DNA of 35,395 nucleotides, taken from Phycisphaerales bacterium (GTDB lineage Bacteria > Planctomycetota > Phycisphaerae > UBA1845). The notes beneath the pieces are model-generated. The model ran no database searches and was not told the DNA's origin. It saw only the letters and a list, made by a program, of their open reading frames with translations. A program made the translations under genes and the position numbers. The stretch's first letter is position 1. Each line of letters starts with the position of its first letter. The stretch covers positions 3,620,170-3,655,564 of the forward strand of contig CP070691.1 in the NCBI GenBank assembly GCA_020353195.1, given 5' to 3'. Shown here piece by piece: positions 1-8,076 of this stretch.

Positions 1-132
1 CGGTGACAAGTGTCCGAGCACCGGGCGCAAGCCCGGTGACAAGTGTCCGAGCACCGGGCGCAAGCCCGGTGACAAGTGTCCGAGCACCGGGCGCAAGCCC
101 GGTGACAAGTGTCCGCGGGCTGGCGCCCGCGG
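1..132 (+). repeat. Tandem 33-bp hairpin repeat array (left)
   Basis: Three identical 33-bp units start at 1, 34 and 67, and a fourth begins at 100. Each boundary forms a perfect 8-bp hairpin, CACCGGGC-GCAA-GCCCGGTG, at 19-38, 52-71 and 85-104. The hairpins are joined by a 13-nt linker beginning ACAAGTGTCCG. The array closes with a different hairpin, CCGCGGGC-TGGC-GCCCGCGG, at 113-132. The window opens inside the array, so its left edge is unknown. The GCAA loops are GNRA tetraloops, so the units would fold well as RNA. The stretch is readable as protein but is clearly repeat DNA. There are no spacers between units, so it is not CRISPR. Confidence 0.9.
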
Positions 133-510
133 CTCCGATTCGCGCTGAGGTCTCCGTCGGTGGGCTGGCGCTGCTGCGCCATCGCCGTTAAGCGGACTGC
201 GACCGTCAAGTGAATCGTGTCTCTGGTTTGGAGCCCGGTTCTTTGCGCGCCCGCCCCGTCCCGGCGCCGCCCTCAAGGGCCTTCTGCCGGGGCCGATGCC
301 GCTTTCGAGTACTTTCGCTTCGTTTCGGTTGCACTTGTTGTTATAATCGGCCGCAGCGGGGGGCAGTCTGGGGGGGGCTGGGAGGGTCCCCGACCTGAAG
401 ACGCCGCGATGCGGGTAAGAACCGGGCGGAAGAGGCGAGCATGCCGCAGCGACCACCTCCCGCATGGCGCGAGCATATTGGGTTTCCCGGGATTGAAGAA
501 GGAGTCGGCT
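133..510 (+). other. Intergenic leader of the dockerin-terminal gene
   Basis: This is the tail of the left repeat array (a GATTCGCGCTG-like flank also found beside the right array) followed by GC-rich sequence with no convincing gene. An open frame running into the downstream gene from 217 is arginine/proline/serine-rich and lacks the look of a protein. It is best read as untranslated leader. The only recognisable signals are the extended -10 box at 339-347 and the ribosome binding site AAGGAG at 499-504. Confidence 0.6.
339..347 (+). promoter_or_regulatory. Extended -10 promoter element
   Basis: TGTTATAAT is a perfect TATAAT hexamer (342-347) with a TG one base upstream, the extended -10 arrangement that can work without a good -35. 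No convincing -35 is seen 17 nt upstream. It lies about 160 nt before the ATG at 511, implying a long leader. Confidence 0.45.
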
Positions 511-2898
511 ATGAACAGGCCATGGTTATGGGTGTTGGCGGTCGGAAGCATCATGATGCTGTTGAGCCTCCCGGCCCACGGTCAGTTCATTACGTTGGTC
601 ACAGACTTTGAGGGAGTGTTCACCCACCCGGCCAATTTCGCGGAGTCGGAAGTCATCTTCCGGGACCCGTCGTTCTCGCCGAGTTCGACCGGGCTGGAGC
701 CGACCTGCGTGGACGACACATTTTTGGCCAGCAAACCCGTAATGGGGGTGTATCTGGAGGTAGTGAGTGGCACCCAGGGGTTGGCCACGACCTGGCAATG
801 GCAAGACTCGTCATTTCATAGTTCGTGGGTGCGCCTGACGACGAACAACACGGTGGACATTCCGAACCCGGCGCTTCACCTTGGCGGCAAGGTGCGCTTT
901 TATCTCGGGGGCACGGCCTACACGGACTGCACGTACGCGACTGAGGTAATGGGCGGCAGCCTGCATCTGGGGATCGGGGTTCGGGAGACCGGCCTGGGGG
1001 TTCCGCTGGGTATGGACGGTAGCAACGCCGGTGACATCGAGTGGGTGGGCGTTAACAAGCTCGTGGAGATCCTGGCCGGCACGAACGGGTTCTGCGACAC
1101 GACCGCGAACCCGGCGAGCGACGATGTTCAGGTGCGTCCTCCCGGCACGCCGGCTGGACCGGACGACGTGTGCGTCGACGCGGGTGCCAACGGTGTTATG
1201 GAGACAGCCAGAGCGGTGGATGACAGGCTCGTAATCATGCCGTTCGGGCTGATGTCGGTTCCGTTGGACCGCACGATGCGGCTGTACGAGTTCGACCTGC
1301 CCGCGTTGGAGCTGTCCGGCGACGTGCACAGCTTCACGGGCAACGGCTCGCTCGGGGCCACGCCGAACAATCGCGGTACGCTCGAGCATTTGGCGCTGAC
1401 CAACGACTCGTACAACGCCGCCATGAACGCGAACTGCATCCTGCTGTGGGTCGATGACGTCGAGTTCGAGGCCCCGATTCCCGATCCGCCGGTGATCTCG
1501 ACTTCGCCCGAGCCGCCGCGTCCGCTGGACAGCAACGGCGTCAAGTTGGAGGGTCTGGGGTACGGAACCGTCCCGGCCGACCTGGTCGAGGTTTATGTTC
1601 AGGGCGTGGGCGGCGATCCGGACTACCTGCTCGGAACACTTACGGGCCCGGTCACCGGCACGGCCACGGTTCCCACGAGCATCGTGCTGCCGTTCAACGT
1701 CTTCATTTACGCCCGGCAGACGGTCGCCGCCGTGTTGAGCGACAACTCGATCCCGATGAAGGTGTCGACGCCGGGTAATGCACCGTTGCGTACGTGCATG
1801 GCCGTCCGCGAGACCGACCTGTACGACCATGACCTGAACTGCGGGGACAACGGCACCGGATTCGTCGCGAGCGCCCCGTCGAACCTGGAGTGGATCGGCT
1901 CGACCGGGCATGAACCGGGTTCGTGGGGAACGCCGGCCAATGCGCGGCGCATAAAACCGGAGTTCGGCTGGCGCGAGGTAATCTTCGACCCGTGCATGGA
2001 CGACATAGGCCTGTTCACCGGTGACGGCGTAATCGCCACAAACGGTGTTGGCCACACGAACGGCGTTTGGGAAGGGCTCTACTTCCGGATTGACGACGCC
2101 GCCCCGTCGATGGGACCGTACACGGTTTACATCGATGACGTGAGGGTGCTCGTGGACGGTGCGGAGCATTGCCTGATCGACGACTTCGAGGGCTACACGA
2201 TCGGCGATTTTATTGTCGAGGGCGAGGTCACGGGCGATCCGCCGGTCGCTTACGGTACGGCGGGCACGCTGGCGGCCGGTGACGACGTGCAGGAGGTTCC
2301 GCTCGGCGCTCAGACCTACCTTGAGCAGATCATTGTCAGCGCCGGAGCGAACGGTGTGATTGACTCGACGCCCGCCAGCGGCGAGTACGTGGACTCCATC
2401 CACGCTCGATTCGACACGCCGGGAACGGCGGGCACCGATGTCGGCGTGCTCGATGAACCGGCGTTAAGCGCCATCACCGACGAGGAGGCGTGCGGTGGCA
2501 CGCAGTCGCTGAAGTTGGAATGGGCGTTTGTCAGTGCGTCGAACAACTACAACCATCTGCGCCTGACGACGAACGAGTTCCTGTATCAGCAGCCCAATCC
2601 CTCGGAGATAATGCTGATGCCGGACCCCGTGATTCCGTTCACTCTGGACGGCACCTGGTGTGACGGCAGCAGCGACATCGCCTACAGCTTTATGTTCAAG
2701 ATGGAGCCGACGCCGTTGATGGGTGACTGTGATTTCGACGGCGACGTCGACCTGTCGGATGCCGGCTGCTTCCAGGAGTGCTTCGGGACCAGCCCGCTGT
2801 CGACCGACTGCGATAGTTGGTTCGACTACAACCGGGATAACGACGTCGGCTACGACGACTGGTTGATGTTCCAGTTGTCCATGAGCGGGCCTCAGTAG
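511..2898 (+). CDS. Exported protein with C-terminal dockerin-like repeat
   Basis: 795 residues. The start at 511 is chosen because AAGGAG lies 6 nt upstream and the protein then opens with a classic signal peptide (two basic/polar residues, a hydrophobic core, cut near AHG-QF). The last ~60 residues hold two Asp-rich calcium-binding loops, GDCDFDGDVDLSD and DYNRDNDVGYDDW, the layout of type I dockerin-like modules common in planctomycete secreted proteins. The body is acidic and rich in Gly/Thr/Asp, probably beta-sandwich. A motif DDVQ followed ~20 residues later by AGANGV(M/I) occurs twice (around 1117-1215 and 2278-2370), and RLTTN also recurs near both ends, suggesting duplicated modules. 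No catalytic domain was recognised. It has its own promoter-like box and is flanked by hairpin-repeat arrays. Role unknown; a cell-surface or secreted protein is likely. Confidence 0.75.
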   Translation: MNRPWLWVLAVGSIMMLLSLPAHGQFITLVTDFEGVFTHPANFAESEVIFRDPSFSPSSTGLEPTCVDDTFLASKPVMGVYLEVVSGTQGLATTWQWQDSSFHSSWVRLTTNNTVDIPNPALHLGGKVRFYLGGTAYTDCTYATEVMGGSLHLGIGVRETGLGVPLGMDGSNAGDIEWVGVNKLVEILAGTNGFCDTTANPASDDVQVRPPGTPAGPDDVCVDAGANGVMETARAVDDRLVIMPFGLMSVPLDRTMRLYEFDLPALELSGDVHSFTGNGSLGATPNNRGTLEHLALTNDSYNAAMNANCILLWVDDVEFEAPIPDPPVISTSPEPPRPLDSNGVKLEGLGYGTVPADLVEVYVQGVGGDPDYLLGTLTGPVTGTATVPTSIVLPFNVFIYARQTVAAVLSDNSIPMKVSTPGNAPLRTCMAVRETDLYDHDLNCGDNGTGFVASAPSNLEWIGSTGHEPGSWGTPANARRIKPEFGWREVIFDPCMDDIGLFTGDGVIATNGVGHTNGVWEGLYFRIDDAAPSMGPYTVYIDDVRVLVDGAEHCLIDDFEGYTIGDFIVEGEVTGDPPVAYGTAGTLAAGDDVQEVPLGAQTYLEQIIVSAGANGVIDSTPASGEYVDSIHARFDTPGTAGTDVGVLDEPALSAITDEEACGGTQSLKLEWAFVSASNNYNHLRLTTNEFLYQQPNPSEIMLMPDPVIPFTLDGTWCDGSSDIAYSFMFKMEPTPLMGDCDFDGDVDLSDAGCFQECFGTSPLSTDCDSWFDYNRDNDVGYDDWLMFQLSMSGPQ

Positions 2899-2932
2899 CC
2901 ACCTGCGGGCGGGAGGAAAACTTCGAAACGCG

Positions 2933-2960
2933 CGCCGACCGGTGTTTCAGCCGGTCGGCG
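2933..2960 (+). terminator. Hairpin after the dockerin-terminal gene
   Basis: A perfect 10-bp stem, CGCCGACCGG with CCGGTCGGCG, closes the 8-nt loop TGTTTCAG, 34 nt after the stop at 2898. There is no T-tract after it, so it is either a weak terminator or an mRNA-end-protecting structure. The loop and inner stem resemble a second hairpin at 29278-29295. Confidence 0.5.
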
Positions 2961-2976
2961 GCGCGATGCAACCCCA

Positions 2977-3115
2977 AACCCGGTGATCGTGCCGGGGCTG
3001 TCCGAGCACCGGGCGCGAGCCCGGTGACAAGTGTCCGCCCACCGGGCGCGAGCCCGGTGACAAATGTCCGCGGGCTGGCGCCCGCGGCTCGGATTCGCTC
3101 CGATTCGCGCTGCTG
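2977..3115 (+). repeat. Tandem 33-bp hairpin repeat array (right)
   Basis: Same family and orientation as the array at 1-132. Perfect hairpins lie at 3007-3026 and 3040-3059 (33-bp period), here with GCGA instead of GCAA in the loop. They are followed by the same closing hairpin CCGCGGGC-TGGC-GCCCGCGG at 3068-3087 and the same GATTCGC-containing flank, present twice. A degenerate partial copy precedes at 2977-3006. Both loop variants keep the GNRA consensus while the stems are unchanged. Confidence 0.88.
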
Positions 3116-3138
3116 AATGTGACAGCCGTTGAAAGGAA

Positions 3139-3176
3139 AAACCGCCTTCGGGCGCCGCGGCGCCCGAAAGCGGTTT
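3139..3176 (-). terminator. Rho-independent terminator of folC
   Basis: The arms are AAACCGC plus TTCGGGCGCC and their exact complements, with one A/C mismatch and a 2-nt loop, giving about 17 paired bases. On the minus strand the stem is followed by GTTTTTCC, a proper T-tract. It sits 31 nt past the folC stop, in the right orientation. On the plus strand TTT also follows, so it may act in both directions and separate folC from the dockerin-terminal gene. Confidence 0.85.
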
Positions 3177-3207
3177 GATTTCGTCGTTAAAACCCGGCTG
3201 CGGGGCC

Positions 3208-4659
3208 CTACGTCCGGCCGTACAGCCGCTTGGCCTTGCCAACCAGATAGAAGGAGCCGGTAATGCAGATCAAATCCTCGCGGGTCAGCGCGCCGCCGGC
3301 GATTCGAATCGCCTCCTCCAGATCTTCCGCCACCTGGGCCATCTTGCCGCACTGCTCGACGTAAGTGGCGGCCAGATCGTGCGGATCCATCGCCCGTGGC
3401 GAACCGGTTCCCGTGAAGATGACCTTGTCGGCCCCCAACTGAATGTGCCGGAGCATGCCGGCGACGTCCTTGTCCCGCTGGCAGCCGAAGATCACGATCA
3501 TCGAGTCGTACGGAACGTTCTGCCCGATGCCCCGCATCAGGGCGTTGACGCTGGCCGCGTTGTGCGCACCGTCCACCATGATGCGCGGATCGTCGCAGAT
3601 CATCTCCATCCGCCCGTCCAGGCGGACCGAAGCCAGACCCTCAATCGCCTGCTGGTCGTCGATCGGGAAACCGCGCTGTTTCAGCGCGTCGACTAGCGCC
3701 AGGGCCACGCTGCAGTTGATCGCCTGGTGCTCACCCAACAGCGGAACGTGGACGTGCTCGAACCGGCTGTCCGGCGTGGTCAGGCACAACCGCGTGTGCG
3801 GGCCAAACGCCCGCGACGACTCGAAACGATAGCTGAACTCGATGTCCTCGCCGGTGAACCGCAGCGGTGCCTTTGCCTTGTTCGACGCCGACCGCAGCGC
3901 GTTCTTCGCCTCCAGCCGTTGGGGGGCACTGATGACCGTTACCCCCTGCTTCATGATCCCCGCTTTCTCTTCGGCGATCGCTGCCAGCGTCATTCCCAAC
4001 TGTTCCGTGTGGTCCAGGCTGATCGACGTGATACCGCACACCTCAGGCCTGATCACGTTGGTCGAATCCAACCGACCGCCCAAGCCCGCCTCGATGATGG
4101 CCACGTCAACCTTCTCAGCCGCGAAGTACAGGAACGCCACGGCCGTCAAGGCCTCGAAGTAGGTGATCGCATCACTGCCCGACTTGAGCTTCACCTTGCT
4201 GACCTGGTGCACCAACCTGGTGAACCGCGCCTCGGGAATGCTCGTCCCGTGAATCGAAATCCGCTCGCACACGCTGAGGATGTGGGGCGACGTGTAAAGC
4301 CCCACTTTCAAGTTGCAGTTCTGCAGCATCGACGACAGCATGGCCGCGGTGCTGCCCTTACCCTTGGTCCCCGCAATGTGGACCGTCTTGAACTTGCGGT
4401 GCGGATTCCCCAGGGCCGATAAAAGCCGGGTCATTCGCGAAAGATTGAAGTTCGTCGAGTTGTAGCCGAACCGACCGCCCTGCTCGTAGTTCACCAGAGA
4501 GCTGAGGAAACTAAGGGCTGACTTAAAGGTGCGGACGCTCCCGCCCGCCTTCCGCACTGTCGGCTTGCGCGTGGGCGAAGCCTTACGCGCTGAAGCTGAC
4601 TTGCCGGCGGACCTGGTTGTCGCTTTCGGCTTGCTTCTCAGTGCTGTTGACCGTGCCAT
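3208..4659 (-). CDS. folC: Dihydrofolate synthase / folylpolyglutamate synthase
   Basis: Cytoplasmic ATP-dependent ligase that adds glutamate to dihydropteroate and/or extends the polyglutamate tail of folates. The 483-residue protein has the Mur-ligase-type P-loop GTKGKGS at 97-103, then the family blocks LYTSPHILSVCERI, EAGLGGRLDSTN, SISLDHTEQLG and IMVDGAHN. It differs from the usual ~420-residue enzyme by about 45 extra N-terminal residues rich in Lys, Arg, Ser and Thr and almost without acidic residues. The start is supported by a promoter whose -10 box ends 7 nt before the ATG, implying a leaderless message; no Shine-Dalgarno is visible. It stands alone on the minus strand with its own terminator. 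Confidence in the enzyme family is very high; the balance of the two activities cannot be told. Confidence 0.95.
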   Translation of the reverse strand: MARSTALRSKPKATTRSAGKSASARKASPTRKPTVRKAGGSVRTFKSALSFLSSLVNYEQGGRFGYNSTNFNLSRMTRLLSALGNPHRKFKTVHIAGTKGKGSTAAMLSSMLQNCNLKVGLYTSPHILSVCERISIHGTSIPEARFTRLVHQVSKVKLKSGSDAITYFEALTAVAFLYFAAEKVDVAIIEAGLGGRLDSTNVIRPEVCGITSISLDHTEQLGMTLAAIAEEKAGIMKQGVTVISAPQRLEAKNALRSASNKAKAPLRFTGEDIEFSYRFESSRAFGPHTRLCLTTPDSRFEHVHVPLLGEHQAINCSVALALVDALKQRGFPIDDQQAIEGLASVRLDGRMEMICDDPRIMVDGAHNAASVNALMRGIGQNVPYDSMIVIFGCQRDKDVAGMLRHIQLGADKVIFTGTGSPRAMDPHDLAATYVEQCGKMAQVAEDLEEAIRIAGGALTREDLICITGSFYLVGKAKRLYGRT

Positions 4660-4666
4660 GGAGCGG

Positions 4667-4695
4667 ATTCTAACTCAGGTTCGGGAAATCGTCAA
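4667..4695 (-). promoter_or_regulatory. folC promoter (leaderless)
   Basis: On the minus strand TTGACG (4690-4695) is separated by exactly 17 nt from TAGAAT (4667-4672), each hexamer matching the sigma-70 consensus at 5 of 6 positions. Only 7 nt lie between the -10 box and the A of the folC ATG at 4659, so transcription should start at or next to the start codon. Confidence 0.75.
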
Positions 4696-5079
4696 TCCAA
4701 AAACGATTACTAATCTTTACTGCGCCTGAACTTAGCGATCACTCCAGGTAGTCGGTGCCTGTGAGTTCACGCCAGAGGAGGCGTCATAATCCTTTACATG
4801 GTATTGTGTTATCGCGAAAGCCGTCTTTCGGCGTGCAAGGGTCGCGCTCACCTATACACTGCCCTTTATACGCGACCGGGCCACCGGAAGTTTACCAAAA
4901 CCACGGACATATTACCAGACCCATGTATATTGGGATGAGAGGCCATGTGACCCCTACATGCGGGGGTCCTGCCCTGGAAGCGAGACATAATCCGAATCCC
5001 GTGGGCCGGGACAGCGTGCGGTCGACGGACTTCCCGCGGAATCTGCGGTCCGTATGATGGCACGTGACGGAGGTTCAGC
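4696..5079. other. Divergent folC-aroB intergenic region
   Basis: Locally AT-richer than the genes. It holds a small hairpin CGAAAG-CCGT-CTTTCG (4815-4830) and a 7-bp inverted repeat GGTCGCG/CGCGACC (4840-4846 with 4871-4877). For aroB, TATGAT at 5053-5058 is a possible -10 box without a good -35, and GGAGG at 5069-5073 is the ribosome binding site. No gene is seen. Confidence 0.5.
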
Positions 5080-6171
5080 GTGAGCACGTTTGAGATCCAA
5101 TACGCTCGAGCAACCACGCGGGTCACGGTCGAGCCAGGGGCGCTCGGATCGCTGGGGCGGGCGCTGGCGCACCACATGAAGCCGACCAGGGTCCTGATGG
5201 TCAGTGACGAGACGGTTGCCGGGCTGTATGGCGACACCGCGGTGGCAAGCCTGCGCGAGGCGGCCGTCGACGTCGAGCTGCTTGCGTTGCCGCCCGGCGA
5301 CGCCACGAAGTCACTCACATCGGCCCACCGGATCTACGACCGCCTCGGCGAGGTCAAGCTGGCGCGGGACGGTGCACTCGTGGCACTGGGAGGCGGCATG
5401 GTCAGCGATTTGACGGGCTTCGTCGCCGCTACATGGATGCGCGGTGTCGGGTTCGCGATCTGCCCCACGACACTGGAAGCCGACGTCGACGCCTCAATCG
5501 GGGGCAAGACGGCCGTCAATCATCGGGCCGGCAAGAACCTGATCGGGGTGTTCCATCAGCCCGATGTGGTGCACATCGATCCCGTGTGCCTGCAGACGCT
5601 CGAGCGCCGGGATGTGGTGGCCGGGCTCGCGGAGTCGATCAAGCACGCGGCCATCACGGACGAGCGGTTTCTGGGATGGCATGAGCAGCATCGGGAGAAG
5701 GTGCTGGCGGTTGACCCGGCCGTGACGGGCCAGCTGATTGAGCGGAACGTGCGGATCAAGGCCGACGTCGTCGCCCGCGATGAGCGCGAGCAGACCGGCG
5801 TGCGGGCGTCGCTGAACTTCGGCCACACGATCGGTCACGCGATCGAGTCTGCCCGCGGCTATGCTCTTCGCCACGGCGAGTGCGTGGGTTTGGGCATGGT
5901 GGCGGCGTGCCGGATTTGCGTTTCGCTGGGCCTGTTGGCGGCGGCGTCATCCGACCGGGTGATCCGTTGCCTTGAATCGTACGGCCTGCCGGTGCGGCTG
6001 GAGGAGCCGTTCGCGGAGGACGAGTTGCTGTTCTATCTGGCCCGGGACAAGAAGGTCGCCGCCGGCCGCGTGCGGTTTACGCTGCTGGACGGCCTGGGGA
6101 AAACGGTTCTCCGCAACGATGTCCCGGAGTCGGTCATTCTCGACGCCTACCGTTCGCTGATCGCACACTAA
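5080..6171 (+). CDS. aroB: 3-dehydroquinate synthase
   Basis: Second step of the shikimate pathway: converts DAHP to 3-dehydroquinate using NAD+ and a divalent metal, in the cytoplasm. 363 residues, normal for the family. Diagnostic blocks are in order: GGGMVSDLTGF (NAD-binding Gly-rich loop), PTTLEADVDASIGGKT (the usual phrase has Leu-Ala-Gln where this has Glu-Ala-Asp), GKNLIGVFHQP, the metal-ligand region VAGLAESIKHA, and LNFGHTIGHAIE followed by HGECVGLGM, which carry the zinc-binding histidines. The start is GTG, with GGAGG six bases upstream. It is a single gene between a minus-strand folC and a minus-strand Cys-rich gene, so it is probably its own transcription unit. A weak inverted repeat GCAGGGG/CCCCTGC (6187-6193 with 6219-6225) after the stop could end it. 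Confidence 0.96.
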   Translation: MSTFEIQYARATTRVTVEPGALGSLGRALAHHMKPTRVLMVSDETVAGLYGDTAVASLREAAVDVELLALPPGDATKSLTSAHRIYDRLGEVKLARDGALVALGGGMVSDLTGFVAATWMRGVGFAICPTTLEADVDASIGGKTAVNHRAGKNLIGVFHQPDVVHIDPVCLQTLERRDVVAGLAESIKHAAITDERFLGWHEQHREKVLAVDPAVTGQLIERNVRIKADVVARDEREQTGVRASLNFGHTIGHAIESARGYALRHGECVGLGMVAACRICVSLGLLAAASSDRVIRCLESYGLPVRLEEPFAEDELLFYLARDKKVAAGRVRFTLLDGLGKTVLRNDVPESVILDAYRSLIAH

Positions 6172-6384
6172 GCGATGCAACGAAGAGCAGGGGTCTCCAA
6201 GGCGAATTCGCAGGTCCTCCCCTGCGCGATGCCACTGCCCAAGAGCGGTAGCATGCGTGCGACGCTCGATCGAACGGCCCTTCGCATTTCGGGCAGTATG
6301 AGTCGGGGCGACTACGAAGGCAGTCGCTGCACGTTGCCTGAGTTTTCCTAAGCTCGCGCTTCTCCTGCTTGATCCGTCACGATG

Positions 6385-8076
6385 CTAGTGGACGCAGGAG
6401 CCCGCCAGTTCGCAGCCGTCAGAGCAACTGGCGTCGCAGCACATATATCCCGGATCGCAGCAGTAGCCCTCAACGGGCTGACAAACCGTGTCTGCTGGAC
6501 AGCACCACCCTCCCTCACAAGCGACGTCGGTTGCGTTGGGGCAGGCCATGCACACCTCGGTCTGCGCATCGCAGTAATCGCCTGCCGGACAGCACTCGGT
6601 GCCACAGATGCGCGCATCGGGGCAGCAGGCCCCACTGACACAGCTCTCTCCAATCGGACAGCACGTGTTGCCGCAGATGTCCTGATCGAAGCCGCAGCAT
6701 ACGCTCAGCTCGGGAATGCAGGCGGAGTCCAACTCGTCGCAGCAGACGCTCCCACAGACGAGGTCGGGCGCACAGCAGACCCCCGAGTGACACACCTCTC
6801 CATCGGCGCAGCAGCGGTCATTGCAGACGTTCTCCTCATCGCAGCAGACCATATTGTTGTTGATACACTGCTGGCCGCTGTCGCAGCACGTGTCAAAGCA
6901 CGGTGGGTTGCCGGCAGGACAACACAGAGAGTAGTCGGGGATGCAAGAGTCTGTCGGGTTGCAGCATCTGGTCCCACAGATGTCCTCCGGTTCGCAACAA
7001 TTCGGGCCCTTGATTCCCGTATCGTACGGCATGCAGACTTCCGTGCCCTCGCAGCAGTACTTCTGGTAGCAAGGTGTCTCGCCGGGACCGCAGCAGCGCC
7101 CGGTGTCCGGGTTCAGGCAGCTCTCGCCCTCCAAACAGCAAACGGAAGCAGGGTAGTTATCGTGGCACATCACGGGACAGCAGCCCCCCCCGCCGCGGTA
7201 GCAATCAATGTCACACTCAACTTCGGCGTATATACACGCAGCGTAGCCAGCGGCATAGCACGCGGGAGCGCCAAAGATGGCTAACCAGCACCCTCCTGTT
7301 ACACCCGCGGCACAGGCTACTCCCTCCGCTATACAAATTCCCCAACACTCGAGGCAGTCCCCGGTCTCGACGGTCTCGCTGTAGTGGCCGTTGTTCTTGT
7401 GCCCGCTAAGCACCACCTTCTCGGCTTCACTTCCATTGGCGGTAGGCGCGGGACACCCCTCCCCGGTCGTCGCTGCGGCCGCTAGCAGGTCGATCACGGC
7501 TGCTTCAAGATCTGGATCCATGCCGTGTTCAGGCGGAGACTCACCGTCTTGCAGGGCCACATCGGCTGCGTCAAAGTCATCGTCGACGGGCATGGGGACA
7601 AACTCGCGCCCATCGACGTCGCCGGTCAGGGTCCCATCCTGAATCAGGGCACTTGCCGACGACATCCCCGGGACCAGTGGGCCATACTCGACCTGAACCT
7701 CCGCGCCCGTCGAGTGGGCGGACGCTGTTATCAACATCACCCGTTCCCCGTCGGCGGTCACCTCGGTCTCCACCTGCAAGCCGCCATCCTGGGGGTCCGT
7801 GATGACACGACTGGTGTAGGCAAGCTGGTGGCCTTTGCTCGAGACCCCGCGGAGATCAATGTCGTAACTGTTCTCCTCGGCATCGGGTTGCTCGCATGTG
7901 GCCTCGCTGACCCGGAGATTCTCCGTCGTAATTCCGTCTGTGTCTCCGTCTCCGCCTCCTCCCCCGGTCCCAGCGGTGGTACATCCTCCGCCAAATCCCC
8001 AATACCCGAGGCAGATTGTCAGCGCAAGCACCGCCACAATCGGCCAATTCGAATTCAGCTTATGCCTTCTCATCAT
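6385..8076 (-). CDS. Exported cysteine-rich repeat protein
   Basis: 563 residues from the ATG-ATG pair at 8071-8076, preceded on the minus strand by GGAG at 5-nt spacing. The N-terminus has a hydrophobic segment ending GFGGGC, which could be a poor lipobox (Cys32) or a type I signal peptide. Then come a Gly/Asp linker and a ~200-residue domain with few cysteines. The C-terminal ~330 residues hold about 70 cysteines. From about halfway they follow a rhythm of CC-x5/6-C-x3/4-CC-x5/6-C-x4/11 repeated roughly nine times, a granulin-like double-cysteine ladder. Such spacing is expected for stacked disulfides, so the domain must fold outside the cytoplasm. No enzyme motif is seen. It stands alone, with 504 bp upstream. 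Function unknown. Confidence 0.8.
   Translation of the reverse strand: MMRRHKLNSNWPIVAVLALTICLGYWGFGGGCTTAGTGGGGGDGDTDGITTENLRVSEATCEQPDAEENSYDIDLRGVSSKGHQLAYTSRVITDPQDGGLQVETEVTADGERVMLITASAHSTGAEVQVEYGPLVPGMSSASALIQDGTLTGDVDGREFVPMPVDDDFDAADVALQDGESPPEHGMDPDLEAAVIDLLAAAATTGEGCPAPTANGSEAEKVVLSGHKNNGHYSETVETGDCLECWGICIAEGVACAAGVTGGCWLAIFGAPACYAAGYAACIYAEVECDIDCYRGGGGCCPVMCHDNYPASVCCLEGESCLNPDTGRCCGPGETPCYQKYCCEGTEVCMPYDTGIKGPNCCEPEDICGTRCCNPTDSCIPDYSLCCPAGNPPCFDTCCDSGQQCINNNMVCCDEENVCNDRCCADGEVCHSGVCCAPDLVCGSVCCDELDSACIPELSVCCGFDQDICGNTCCPIGESCVSGACCPDARICGTECCPAGDYCDAQTEVCMACPNATDVACEGGWCCPADTVCQPVEGYCCDPGYMCCDASCSDGCELAGSCVH

Noticed and set aside
1..132. CRISPR array
   Set aside because: Units are directly adjacent with no unique spacers, and no cas gene is nearby.
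3..191. Small ORF with an 11-residue repeat at the left edge
   Set aside because: It is a translation of the 33-bp hairpin repeat; period and palindromes explain it, and the same DNA occurs at 2977-3115 without a matching frame.
217..510. N-terminal extension of the dockerin-terminal protein
   Set aside because: The signal peptide and a good ribosome binding site lie at 511; the upstream part is low-complexity and overlaps the promoter box.
811..2403. 530-codon minus-strand frame opposite the dockerin-terminal gene
   Set aside because: Arg/His/Val-rich shadow of the true gene, caused by high third-position GC.
6172..6384. Clear terminator or small RNA between aroB and the Cys-rich gene
   Set aside because: Only a 7-bp inverted repeat with a long loop and an inner palindrome GCGAATTCGC; too weak to call.
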